From the NCBI RefSeq assembly GCF_001563265.1, contig NZ_CP005083.1, forward strand, positions 189,001 through 253,000: 64,000 bases of DNA, read 5' to 3'. Position 1 is the first letter of the stretch. Each line of letters begins with the position of its first letter. Both the position numbers and the translations under genes were made by a program. This document shows positions 49,471 to 57,607 of this stretch, in pieces. Below the pieces are notes generated by a model. It was given only the letters and a program-made list of their open reading frames with translations. It was not told the origin of the DNA and made no database searches. The DNA is from Sphingobium sp. TKS (GTDB lineage: Bacteria > Pseudomonadota > Alphaproteobacteria > Sphingomonadales > Sphingomonadaceae).

Positions 49471-50393
49471 TCCAGCTCCGCTTCCGAGATCGGCCCGAGC
49501 AGCTTCTTTGCCCAGGCGGCCCGAATGACCCGCCTGTAGATGAGCGTGATGCTGTTGGGGTGCAGCCGTTCGGTGCCGATCGCCGCGACCGACCCATCAA
49601 AATGCGTTTCGACCCGGCGGAACAGCGGTCCTTTGCGGATGCCTGCCTTCTCGCGCCATCTCGCGATCGCATCCATCGTCGCAGGCGAAAGATAGGCATA
49701 GGCCCCCTCCCCTTCCCGGTCGGTCTTGCTCGACGGAATGAACAGCGTGCCCGCGCCATCGCTGTCCGGCCCTTCGATATGTCCGACCTCGATCGCCACC
49801 AACTCGGACCGGCGCGCCCCGGCGTCATAGGCCACGCGCAGCAGGGCGGCGTCCCGCAAGCCCAGCTCGTCCCGACGGCATGCCTTCAGGAGATGGACAA
49901 GGCAAACGCCCGACGGCGGGCTGTCGAGATCCGCGATGTCACCCTTGAAGCGCAGCGCGCGCGCCTGGCGCTGGCGGACGCCGAGCGATTTGCGCGCCGC
50001 TTTCATCTCGAGCTTGACCAGCGGTGCGGCGGTGGGATCGGCAATGCCCGCCATTCGGTATGCCCAACCGACGTTTACGATGTAGCGTTCAATCGTCGCC
50101 ATCGCCCGAATCGTTTCGTCGGACAGCTCGAGCCCAGCAAGCGATCGAACCCAGCGGGAGACGTCGTGTGGCTTGGCCGACGGCGGGTCGAGGCGATTGC
50201 GGCGGCACCATTGTCCCCAGATGGTCAGGTCCGATCGGAACGCGCGGCGTGTATTATGCGACCAGCCCCGGACGGCAGCAGACACAAGTTCCGCATCGAT
50301 CGGCGCAGATGCACCGACCAGGTCGCGCACGTCGCGCACCACCAAGTCGAGCACAGCGCCATCGCGCACGTCCATGGCTGCCGAAAGCGTCAT
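49434..50393 (-). pseudogene. tyrosine recombinase truncated by transposon B (module 1)
   Basis: A 319-residue frame. The SAM-like N domain covers about 30-140. The catalytic domain has the first Arg at about R194 (AYDAGARRSELVAIE) and the Lys at about K223 (SSKTDREGEG). The frame then runs into the 38-bp terminal repeat and ends, so the His-x-x-Arg, His/Trp and nucleophile Tyr are all missing. It is a relative of the intact recombinase at 51788-53080. It is almost certainly inactive. Confidence 0.85.
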
Positions 50394-50406
50394 CGGGAGC
50401 GTCTCG

Positions 50407-50697
50407 TCACGCGCCCCCTGTCAGATCGGCAGGACGCGCCCTCCAACGATCCTGATCGTGGCGCCGCCATTCGGGGTCGATCGCCATCACCTCGCGATCG
50501 AGGATCTCGACGATGCGCTGCGCGGCTGGCCTCCCGAGCAGCACGTCCGCCGCGTCGTAGATGCCGCGGCCGTAGCGGCCGACGAGCAATGCCGCCAACC
50601 CCGGCGTTTCTTCTCCGCGCGATACGGCAACTGCCCGGCTTCGCGCATAATCCGTTACCAGCGCGGTGAGCTTACCTTCTGCGGCATGTTCGTCCAT
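50407..50697 (-). CDS. hypothetical protein upstream of the recombinase
   Basis: A 96-residue soluble, charged protein (KLTALVTDYARSRAVAVSRGEETPGLAALLVGRYGRGIYDAADVLLG...). It ends 13 bases before the truncated recombinase starts, on the same strand, so they form an operon. I do not recognise a family. Confidence 0.6.
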   Translation of the reverse strand: MDEHAAEGKLTALVTDYARSRAVAVSRGEETPGLAALLVGRYGRGIYDAADVLLGRPAAQRIVEILDREVMAIDPEWRRHDQDRWRARPADLTGGA

Positions 50698-50755
50698 TGA
50701 CTTCTCCGTGCTCTAGCCGTTGGCCGCGAGCGCATTCAGGCTTCTTGGTCCACTT

Positions 50756-51166
50756 TCACCAAGGCCGACTGGCCTTGTGAAGCGCGATATCCGTCACCGC
50801 GAAATCCTTGCCCGTGCACAGCAGCGGCTCGCCGCGTTCTCTGGCCACAGCATAGACCATAAGGTCGAGCAGGTTGAGCGGTCCGCCATTGCCGTTCCCA
50901 GAACCGTAAAGCGGTTCGGCTTCGTTTGCGATCCTCGCGTGGTCATGCGTGAACGCCAGTGTCGCGCAGCCGCGGCGTTCGAACTTGGCAAGCATATCCT
51001 CAGCTTCGGCCCGCAGACCAAATCGCTGGTTGCTCGCGACACGCACAAACTCAACCATGGCGGGTGCCGGAATTCCGCCTCGTTCGGCGACGATCGCCTC
51101 GACCAGCGCCTCACTGCCCTCCTCGCCCGTCAGCACCGCGATCAGCGCCGAAGTATCAATGATCAT
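50756..51166 (-). CDS. vapC: VapC-type PIN-domain toxin
   Basis: A 136-residue PIN-domain ribonuclease. The acidic residues are in MIIDTSALIAVL (Asp4), the Glu of MVEFVRV, and FTHDHARIANEA/LNLLDLMVYAVARERG. VapC toxins cleave tRNA or rRNA when not neutralised. The start at ATG 51166 overlaps the antitoxin stop (ATGA). The pair would stabilise the host replicon by post-segregational killing. Confidence 0.92.
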   Translation of the reverse strand: MIIDTSALIAVLTGEEGSEALVEAIVAERGGIPAPAMVEFVRVASNQRFGLRAEAEDMLAKFERRGCATLAFTHDHARIANEAEPLYGSGNGNGGPLNLLDLMVYAVARERGEPLLCTGKDFAVTDIALHKASRPW

Positions 51167-51444
51167 CGGGGCAACCCGTCCTCGTCCCAAAGCTCGGCGT
51201 CAATCTCCGCCATGGTCGGATATGTTCGCTTGGGGACGCGCGCTTGGATCGCCCTAATCTCCGCAAGGAACGCGTCTCGGTCCTTTTCCTTTGGCAGCGG
51301 CATCCGGTCCAGCGCCTCTTCGATAATTTCAACCTGGCTGCGGCCGTCGCGGGCGAGCAGTTCGAGGCGCTTGAGCGCATGATCGGAGCGGATGGTGATG
51401 GCGCGCTGTTTGCGGCGCGGCGGATGATGGGCGGCAGTAGCCAC
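51163..51444 (-). CDS. vapB: VapB-type antitoxin
   Basis: A 93-residue protein with an N-terminal ribbon-helix-helix-like segment (RAITIRSDHALKRLELLARDGRSQVEIIEEALDRM) and a C-terminal toxin-binding tail. The start is a GTG at 51444 with AGGAG 7 bases upstream; a longer frame extends to 51558 but crosses the promoter. It is translationally coupled to vapC. Confidence 0.85.
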   Translation of the reverse strand: MATAAHHPPRRKQRAITIRSDHALKRLELLARDGRSQVEIIEEALDRMPLPKEKDRDAFLAEIRAIQARVPKRTYPTMAEIDAELWDEDGLPR

Positions 51445-51481
51445 GACGGCACTCCTACGGTTCAGATTTGATCGGCCCCTG

Positions 51482-51517
51482 ATTATAGTGGCCGTGCTGC
51501 TACAGCGCAAGCACGGT
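51482..51517 (-). promoter_or_regulatory. vapBC promoter with overlapping inverted repeat
   Basis: On the minus strand TTGCGC (51510-51505), 17 bases, then TATAAT (51487-51482) form a good sigma-70 promoter 37 bases upstream of vapB. The inverted repeat CCGTGCT-N11-AGCACGG overlaps the -35 and spacer, a fitting operator for the VapBC complex. Confidence 0.7.
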
Positions 51518-51521
51518 TCAT

Positions 51522-51554
51522 CTAATGTTGATAACGATCCATTATCAACACTAG
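51522..51554. other. quasi-palindromic core site A (GATAA-N7-TTATC)
   Basis: Arms of 13 bp (CTAATGTTGATAA and TTATCAACACTAG, one mismatched pair) flank the 7-base spacer CGATCCA. The central 17 bases agree at 15 positions, in the same orientation, with core site B at 53434-53460, which lies beside the intact tyrosine recombinase. This is the form of a tyrosine-recombinase crossover site. It could instead be an operator, since it lies just upstream of the vapBC promoter. Confidence 0.6.
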
Positions 51555-51602
51555 GCATCCGGGCATACTTTACTGAACTTTGCTTTCAGTTCACTATTGG
51601 GC

Positions 51603-51711
51603 ATGGCTGACATGCCCTCGCCCGCCTCTTATGGCCCCGATTATACCCCACAAATGGCGGCAGCCATAGCGTCTTGCACCGCGTCCATTTCTCGCCTGGA
51701 TGCCCGAATTT
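51603..51711 (+). pseudogene. 5' end of a DUF1612/HTH gene (module 1), split by the Tn402-like element
   Basis: The frame from ATG 51603 reads MADMPSPASYGPDYTPQM then AAAIASCTASISRLDARI and meets the transposon end at 51712. As I recall the DUF1612 (RHE_PE00001-like) family, members open with such a segment and continue with AW-x-RR-ATWSGYARALQLQ, exactly what resumes at 60648 on the far side of the transposon. About seven codons between the halves are missing. Confidence 0.7.
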
Positions 51712-51735
51712 TGTGAACGGACAAAGAAGACTGCA
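51712..51735. repeat. left terminal inverted repeat of the Tn402-like element
   Basis: TGTGAACGGACAAAGAAGAC and the next four bases TGCA agree with the right end at about 17 of 24 positions, and end in ACTGCA like Tn5053/Tn402 termini. A related inner copy, CAGACAGACTTTACTGCAGC, follows around 51764-51783 and resembles the additional TniA-binding repeats of this family. Confidence 0.6.
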
Positions 51736-51787
51736 TCAGTTGCCCAACGTCGCTCTCGTCTGACAGACAGACTTTACTGCAGCGGCA

Positions 51788-53080
51788 TCATTTTCTGACA
51801 CCTTTCAGCATGCGCGCGGCTGCGTTCGAGGATGGTGCCAGCTTGCGACCGTATCGGAGCGCGGTCGCGGTGGAGGTCCAGCGCAACGCCTGCGCGATCG
51901 GCCCCGCATCCTCGCCGTTGGCAAACAAATCCTGGGTCAGCCCGACCCGCAGCGAATGCGTGCTGAGCGCCTTGACCGCCTCGTCCAGATGGACGCCCAT
52001 GAGATCGACCAATCCCTGATCGGCCGCGGCCAGCGCGGTGCGCTTGATGATCAGCCGCACGGCCGCCGGGGTCAGCGCATCCTTGCCAATTTTGTAGGTC
52101 GCACTCGCCGACCGCGCGGGCTGGGCCGCCATGCGCTCGCGATCGACGAGCGCATGCAAGGCCAGATCGCCGATGCTGCGCTCGCGCCGCGCTGCGCGGG
52201 CCTTGGTCCGGGTCACCACCACCCTGCGGAACAGGACTCCCCCCCGGATCGAGGCGGCTTCCCGCCACAGGGTCACGCGCCGCATCGTATCGGGCGAGAG
52301 CCACACAAAGGCCCCCTTCCCCTCCTGGTCGGTTTTTGAGCGCGCCAGCTCGAGCAGACCGGACCCGTCCTCTTGGCCTTCGATCTGCTCAAGCTCAACG
52401 GCCACCACCTCCGACACGCGCAGCCCCGCATCATAGCCCAGAGACAAGAGCGCCGCATCGCGCAGCCCCACGACATCGCGACCGCAGGCCTCGAGCAAGA
52501 CCGACAGCGTGAACCCCTTGACCGCTTGCTCCCCGATGCCTTCGCCAAAGCGCAAGGGTCCGGCCTGGCGCTGGTGGGCTCCGACCCGGCGCCGCAGGCC
52601 CCGCAGCGCATCGCGGACCACGCCGGCACCGACCCGGTTGGGAAGCCCGAGGAGGTGATGGGCCACCGCCAGCGAGGACAGGCGCCTGGAAACGGTCGCG
52701 GGCTTGAGCCGCCGCGCCTCGCAATCCTCGATATAGGCCACGAGCCGCGTTTCGCTGGCGGGCAAGCCAATCCCGCTCTGTTTCGCCGAGAAACGCGCGT
52801 AGCAGTCGAGATCGACCGCCAGCGCCTTGATGCTGGCGGGGGCCCGCGCCTCGAGGCTCTTGCGAAAGGCGAGCGCGTCCAGGCCGGCGCCTTCCCCCGT
52901 CAATTCCTGGAGCAAGGCGACGAGTTGGGCCTCGCGATCTTGTGCGGAACCGGAGTGGCGCCGGGGCAGTGTGGCCTCGCCCGGCGCCAGCACCGTCACG
53001 ATCTCCTCGGAAACCACAGCTTTCGGCTTCGGCGGGCGCTGTGCCCGCGCAGACACTGGCAAGGCGGATTTCGCGCTCAC
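51788..53080 (-). CDS. tyrosine recombinase (intact, module 2)
   Basis: A 430-residue site-specific recombinase. It has a long basic N-terminal extension (about 1-50), a SAM-like core-binding domain (about 70-170) and a catalytic domain with R221 (GLRVSEV), K249 (SKTD), H375-x-x-R378 (HSLR), W401 and nucleophile Y410 (LRYG). All residues needed for catalysis are present. The start is GTG 53080. It is divergent from an HTH gene across 438 bases that contain a core site and direct repeats. It lies inside the Tn402-like element, where it would resolve cointegrates. Confidence 0.9.
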   Translation of the reverse strand: MSAKSALPVSARAQRPPKPKAVVSEEIVTVLAPGEATLPRRHSGSAQDREAQLVALLQELTGEGAGLDALAFRKSLEARAPASIKALAVDLDCYARFSAKQSGIGLPASETRLVAYIEDCEARRLKPATVSRRLSSLAVAHHLLGLPNRVGAGVVRDALRGLRRRVGAHQRQAGPLRFGEGIGEQAVKGFTLSVLLEACGRDVVGLRDAALLSLGYDAGLRVSEVVAVELEQIEGQEDGSGLLELARSKTDQEGKGAFVWLSPDTMRRVTLWREAASIRGGVLFRRVVVTRTKARAARRERSIGDLALHALVDRERMAAQPARSASATYKIGKDALTPAAVRLIIKRTALAAADQGLVDLMGVHLDEAVKALSTHSLRVGLTQDLFANGEDAGPIAQALRWTSTATALRYGRKLAPSSNAAARMLKGVRK

Positions 53081-53281
53081 TGTGTCGCTTCAAGCCTAGT
53101 CCCGGACTCGCAAGCCGTTGCATTGGCCTCAACCGCGTTTGCCGCTATAACCAGACTGTGATCTGTGGAACCCATTTGGTCAGAATAGAACCTGACTTGC
53201 GCGGTGCAAGACTCTGTCGCTGGCGAGAACGTCCATCCAGCACCGGCAGGAGCATGGCATCAGGGATCTGCGACGGCTTCC

Positions 53282-53392
53282 AGTCCGGCCTTATTGGACC
53301 AGAGTCCGGTCTTATTAGGACAGAATCCGGCCTTATCGGGAAAAACCCGCCCACTGCCACGGAGCGCGGGGAGTCCGGTCTTATTGGGAAAA
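53282..53392. repeat. four direct repeats, about 21 bp each
   Basis: The consensus core RTCCGGYCTTATYRGGA occurs at 53282, 53303, 53324 and 53372. The first three are spaced exactly 21 bases and the fourth 48 bases later. The helical spacing suggests cooperative protein binding on one DNA face. They could be accessory sites of the recombinase or helper, or iterons. Confidence 0.85.
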
Positions 53393-53433
53393 CGACACTT
53401 CGTCGGAAGATCGCGGCAAAAATATCGAAGTCA

Positions 53434-53460
53434 CTATCGATAAGGCTCCATTATCGTTAG
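53434..53460. other. quasi-palindromic core site B (GATAA-N7-TTATC)
   Basis: Arms of 10 bp (CTATCGATAA and TTATCGTTAG, one mismatch) flank the spacer GGCTCCA. The central 17 bases match site A at 15 positions in the same orientation. It lies 42 bases after the last direct repeat and 58 bases before the HTH gene start, and is the best candidate crossover point for the intact recombinase. Confidence 0.65.
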
Positions 53461-53518
53461 TTCATAAAAAGGCGTGCCATGGCTGGTGCAGTGAAGTCGA
53501 TTTAACTAGACTTGAGAG

Positions 53519-54706
53519 ATGCAGGACCTTTCAGCGCCATTGATCCCCATGAATCCGCTCCAGTCGGACGAAGACGCGCCCCTCGACGCACTCATGGCGG
53601 CGCGGGTGCGGGCCTCGCTTAGCTGGGGCCACCTCCAAGGTCGCTTGGCCCATGTGCCGCTGCAAGTGGCGCACCATTTCTGCTGTGCCTTGACCCGGCT
53701 CCTGCTCGTCGAGGCCCTCGGCCACTCTGGTTTTCCGGGTGCCGAAGGCTGGTTTACGCCGTGGTTCTGCGGCCTCGAACCGGTGCCGGACACCACAGTC
53801 CAGGCCACAGCTCCCGCATCGCTGGTCGCCGACACGCTGCTGTCCGAACTCTCCCTGTGCGCCTGGTCACCGCTGGCGCAAGCGGCCGCGCAGATCCGCG
53901 CTGCAGCGCGCTTCGATCGCGACGATCGGAGCGAGCCGCCTGAAATCCTACCCGCGTTCGCCGTCGAACAAGCGGCCAGGCTGGCCGAGCTCCTCGCCAG
54001 GGGGAACGAGGACGACTGGCCGCTCACCCCGCTCGATCGCCTGCATGGCGCGGCCGCAGATTCCCCGCATTTCGCCCCTCCTGAGCGGAACCGGCAGCTG
54101 CTCGCCCTGCCCTCTGGACCGATGGTGTTCGAGCAGACCAGGCCCGGCATGGCGCTGTGGGCGCTGGATCTCGTGGCCGGTCCCCTGATCGCCCGCGCCA
54201 ACCCTGGCGCCCGCCCCCTCCCCTTGCCCGGAACCGTGCGCGCCGAAGCGCTCCGGCCCGAATTGTGGCCCCGCGAACGGGCCATCCTCGTCGCCCAGGC
54301 CGCCGGACAAGCCGCGCAGCGCCTCTGCGAGCAACTGGATGCGGCCCATGCGCGCGTGCAGGACATGCAGCAACCCCTATCCGGCCTGCGCTCGACCTCG
54401 CGCGCCCCGCTGCTTTACCGGCTGCTCGCCGGCTTTGGGCCGCTGCGCCCGCTCCAGATCGAGCAGGCCCTCGCCGTCTCGAAAAATGGCGTGCGCGATC
54501 TCGTGGCGTCCCTCGTCCATGCGGGTCTGGCCGAAACAAGCCTGCACCGCCATCAGACGGTCGTCCGGGCCTTGCCGCCCCGACGTGCGCCCACTGTCCC
54601 GGCGACAGAGCATGAAGAACTGCCCGACAGTCCTTATGCCGAACACGATGCGGCCATGGCCGATCTCGACCGCTTGTTGGCCCGCTCGGATGCCTCACGG
54701 CCATGA
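53519..54706 (+). CDS. DUF1612-like protein with C-terminal winged HTH (module 2)
   Basis: A 395-residue protein, all-helical by composition. Near the C-terminus an HTH segment reads LQIEQALAVSKNGVRDLVASLVHAGLAET, and the tail ends AAMADLDRLLARS. The split DUF1612 gene at 60648-61553 has the same order: a W-x-CGL region, then LSPQGVADALALSVAGASKLLERAV and EMAAIDKLL. The two are therefore diverged homologues. It is divergent from the recombinase, so a DNA-binding accessory role (as TnpT has for TnpS) is the inference. The family is otherwise of unknown function. Confidence 0.65.
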   Translation: MQDLSAPLIPMNPLQSDEDAPLDALMAARVRASLSWGHLQGRLAHVPLQVAHHFCCALTRLLLVEALGHSGFPGAEGWFTPWFCGLEPVPDTTVQATAPASLVADTLLSELSLCAWSPLAQAAAQIRAAARFDRDDRSEPPEILPAFAVEQAARLAELLARGNEDDWPLTPLDRLHGAAADSPHFAPPERNRQLLALPSGPMVFEQTRPGMALWALDLVAGPLIARANPGARPLPLPGTVRAEALRPELWPRERAILVAQAAGQAAQRLCEQLDAAHARVQDMQQPLSGLRSTSRAPLLYRLLAGFGPLRPLQIEQALAVSKNGVRDLVASLVHAGLAETSLHRHQTVVRALPPRRAPTVPATEHEELPDSPYAEHDAAMADLDRLLARSDASRP

Positions 54707-54967
54707 GCTGGTCAATCGCACAGCAACGCAAGCGCCGGATCGGCCCAACAGCCGATGAAGGAGACATTGGACGCGCTGAACAGGTTGTTTGGACAGGCAC
54801 GCCGGCGATCGGCCAAAAATAGCGGCAAATGATTGGTTTTGAACGAAAAATTAAATTGCCCGTAAAGGCCCCTTAGGGCGCGAAAAGCGCGCCTTGGGTA
54901 GTCATGGGTGCCCAGATGCCGACATTGAGCTCTACGGGCCTCTGAGGGCAAAATTGAGCCTAGACAG
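54707..54967. other. gap between the convergent HTH gene and tniQ
   Basis: A 261-base stretch with a short G/C stem (GGCGCG-AAAAG-CGCGCC at 54877-54893) that could end transcripts. It has no T-tract and no gene. Confidence 0.4.
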
Positions 54968-56197
54968 TCATTCCCAACGATTGCCAGGGTGATAACCCGC
55001 CAAATCGAGCGGGATCCGAAAGAGGGGATCAGCAAAACGCTCCTTGAGCCGCGCCCGCAGAAGATCGACGTCACCGTGGCAGCCCGCCCATGGATCGCCG
55101 CCGCAATGCCCGACCAGGACCGCATCATCTGCCATCCCGGATTCTTTCAGATAGGACAGCGCCTCCTGGAAACCGCGCAAGCAGGTCTGCGTCAGCGTCT
55201 CAGCCCCGGCACTGGCGGCCGCGCGACGGAGGCGCACCTCACGCGCCAGCGCCACACGCGACTTGAGCGCCATATTCCGCGAATACACAAAAACGTAGTT
55301 CCGCTTGGCTCGCTCCAATTGCTGGCCGACCGCGTCCAGCATCCGTCGCTTTCGCTCAAGCTGCCGCAGGCCAATCCTTGCGATCGTCGTCATCAGGTCC
55401 GATAATTTGGGTTTGACCCCGCGGCGCACCCGGACGGGTGACGCGACGCGCGCGGGCCGCGTCGCGAAGCGGAAAATCTGCTCCAACTGCCCGGCTTCCA
55501 ATCCTTCGGTGCTGTGGACGGCCGCCAGGAGCAGGTGGCGCGCAGGCGCATAATGGAAGTGGTTGCCGACCAGCGTCGCCCGATAGCGCGGCGAAACGAT
55601 CTCGGTCCGGGGGCGAAGACCGCGAACATGCTCGCGCGAAAGGGTCCAACTCCAGGTCAGACGCGTTTTGACGAAAGTAAACCGCGCCATGTCCGCGCGG
55701 GTTCGCTCGACCCTTTCCTCCAGCAACCTCCGCGCGACGTTGACGCGTCCCAGCGCCATGATCCCCCGCAAATCGGTCAGCAACAACATATGGGTTTGGC
55801 AGCAGGTCGCCACGCGCAAAATCCAGCTCCGCTCGATCCGCCATGGCTCGCCGGCTACCAGCCATTCATGCCAGCACTGGGCGCAGCCAATCGAGCGCAG
55901 CGCCCGTGGCAAGAGATCGGCCTTCCCGCAGCCCACGAACGTCCCGACAACCGCCTCCTCGGGTACCATCGTCGCCCAAGCCAGCCGTTCAACCATGACT
56001 TGACGCTGCTCCGGCACGCCAGCGGTCAAGGAGGCCAGGTCACGACCGGCCAGAGCCGCGTCGATCCCGAGATGGTGAAACAGTGCTTTGGAGGTGGTGT
56101 CATGACGCTCAGCCAAGCGCCGCAACCAGGATTCGAAACATTCTTCGGGCAGCGGTTTGACCCGAAATGCCAACGGTTCGATTTCCTGCCCCCTCAT
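54968..56197 (-). CDS. tniQ: TniQ transposition/targeting protein
   Basis: A 409-residue TniQ/TnsD-family protein. It opens with PLAFRVKPLPEECFESWLRRLAERH (TniQ domain start). Zinc-binding Cys/His clusters follow (SIGCAQCWHEW and ATCCQTHMLLL), then a basic C-terminal half. TniQ links target choice to the TniA/TniB complex. The start at 56197 overlaps the tniB stop (ATGA); a longer upstream frame overlaps tniB and is not used. Confidence 0.88.
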   Translation of the reverse strand: MRGQEIEPLAFRVKPLPEECFESWLRRLAERHDTTSKALFHHLGIDAALAGRDLASLTAGVPEQRQVMVERLAWATMVPEEAVVGTFVGCGKADLLPRALRSIGCAQCWHEWLVAGEPWRIERSWILRVATCCQTHMLLLTDLRGIMALGRVNVARRLLEERVERTRADMARFTFVKTRLTWSWTLSREHVRGLRPRTEIVSPRYRATLVGNHFHYAPARHLLLAAVHSTEGLEAGQLEQIFRFATRPARVASPVRVRRGVKPKLSDLMTTIARIGLRQLERKRRMLDAVGQQLERAKRNYVFVYSRNMALKSRVALAREVRLRRAAASAGAETLTQTCLRGFQEALSYLKESGMADDAVLVGHCGGDPWAGCHGDVDLLRARLKERFADPLFRIPLDLAGYHPGNRWE

Positions 56198-57036
56198 TCC
56201 GGGCTGTAGGGCGTAAAGAACTGCAAGGCCTGGCTGATATCGTCTTGCGTCACCAGCGCACGGTCGTGCCGTTTGGCGACCTTTCCAGACCAGCGCAGGA
56301 TCCGCTTGAAATTCCCGGTGACCCCGCCGCTTTCGCGCCAAATGCGCTCGGCAAAAGCCGGTTCGGCCAGATGATCGGGTTCTACCATTCCCATCCCGCG
56401 GGCCAACGCCCTGATCAGGCGCTGCGAGGGTTCGCCTGGCGCCCATAACGGCAATTGGAGCATGATCGAGCGGTACGCCAGTTCGACATCGTCGGCAAAG
56501 ATCTGCCGGGCGACTTCGAGGCCCGCCACGACCAGGGGCACATTGCCCGCGCTCATCAGGAAACGGAACGCATCAAGCGTGTCGCGGCGCGCGACGCCGC
56601 TGGCCGTCAGCATCACGTGAACATTGTCGATCGCAACCAGCCTCGTACCCTGTTCGGCAAGCAGATCCACCACCTTCAGATCGGCGGTTTTGTGCGTGTT
56701 CGAGCGGATCGGCCAGCCCTGTTTCCAGAGCAAGGCGAGGTTGATCTTCAGCGAGGTCGGGCTCGAGGGAATGACCGTCCGTAGCATGGGCTGATACCGC
56801 GCCTCGCCCCAACTGGCTGGCTCAGGAAATGCCTCGGCCAGGCGCCGCTGGGTTTCGCGCAGGATCGAGGTCTTGCCCATGCCGGACTGGCCGGTGAGCA
56901 CGATGCAGGTTGGGCGTTCCTCGGGATCGTCATGGGCAACGTCGACAATCGTCTCGACGGCGTCGCGGGCTTCGGCAAAATCGATCCAGAATGCGGAGGA
57001 TGGTGCCGACAAAGGCGCTGTATCAGCGGCGCTCAT
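56194..57036 (-). CDS. tniB: TniB AAA+ ATPase of Tn402-like transposition
   Basis: A 280-residue AAA+ regulator (TnsC/TniB family). Walker A is TGQSGMGKTS at 48-57. Walker B is RLVAIDNVH at 132-140, with Asn where the catalytic Glu is usual. The sensor region is ESGGVTGNFKRILRW. It forms target-bound filaments that recruit TniA. It overlaps the tniA stop and the tniQ start by 4 bases each, so the three genes were one coupled operon. Confidence 0.9.
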   Translation of the reverse strand: MSAADTAPLSAPSSAFWIDFAEARDAVETIVDVAHDDPEERPTCIVLTGQSGMGKTSILRETQRRLAEAFPEPASWGEARYQPMLRTVIPSSPTSLKINLALLWKQGWPIRSNTHKTADLKVVDLLAEQGTRLVAIDNVHVMLTASGVARRDTLDAFRFLMSAGNVPLVVAGLEVARQIFADDVELAYRSIMLQLPLWAPGEPSQRLIRALARGMGMVEPDHLAEPAFAERIWRESGGVTGNFKRILRWSGKVAKRHDRALVTQDDISQALQFFTPYSPE

Positions 57037-57510
57037 ATCCGCTCCTGCAACCAGTCATCCTCGCCCAGATCCGCGACCGATTTCCACTGAACCGGCGGTT
57101 TTTCGGGCTCTCGGGGGATCCGCAGGTCCGCCAGCGTCGTCCCCTCCCCTTCCCGGCGCTTTGCCTGGCGTCTTGCCTCCTTCGTGCGAACGCGGGCGCG
57201 ATGGATTTCCTGATTGGCGGCCGCGATCGCCCGCGCGGTCGCCGCGCGACCGCCATCTGCCTGATAGGCCCTGCCCAAGCCCCTGACCCTCGCCCTGGCG
57301 GCTTCCCAATCCGCCTCCCCAACGTCCGGATACTCGCCGGTTATCGGCAGTTCCACATAGCCGCCGTCCAGTTCGGCATAAACATGGCGGATCGTCCGCT
57401 CATCCCAGCTGATCTCAACCTTTTGGCCTGTAGGCGCTTGCAACCGTAGCAGCTTCTGCTCGCAAACAGCGCCTTTTCCTGCCCAGATTACCTGACAACG
57501 AGCCGACTAT
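57033..57510 (-). pseudogene. tniA: 3' part of tniA (C-terminal domain)
   Basis: The frame is open from a TAG near 57511 to the stop at 57033. The recognisable part starts near LLRLQAPTGQKVEISWDERTIRHVYAELDGGYVELP, the small beta-barrel of TniA/MuA-type transposases, and ends in a helical tail that contacts TniB (PPVQWKSVADLGEDDWLQERI). It continues the protein broken off at 59226. Confidence 0.8.
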
Positions 57511-57607
57511 GCTGCTCACGCTATCCGACAATGTGCTCGCCATCATCCGCGTCTGCTCGCAAACGGCAAAGGGCCGCTCATGGTATCTGCCAACTACAAA
57601 GTCGAGA

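Larger units (their letters stand above)
53081..53518. other. 438-base divergent control/recombination region of module 2
   Basis: There is no gene here; a frame at 53145-53360 only reads the repeats (it yields IRPDS several times). The region holds four 21-bp direct repeats (53282-53392) and core site B (53434-53460). A direct-repeat group beside an inverted core between divergent recombinase and helper genes is the design of TnpI and TnpS/TnpT resolution sites. Confidence 0.65.

Noticed and set aside
53145..53360. 71-codon minus-strand frame with repeated IRPDS residues
   Set aside because: The repetition comes from translating the 21-bp direct repeats; it is a control region, not a repeat protein.
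53282..53392. Possible CRISPR array
   Set aside because: The repeats abut with no unique spacers of constant length, only four copies exist, and no cas genes are present.
54877..54893. Hairpin as intrinsic terminator between the HTH gene and tniQ
   Set aside because: The stem is only six pairs and no T-tract follows on either strand.
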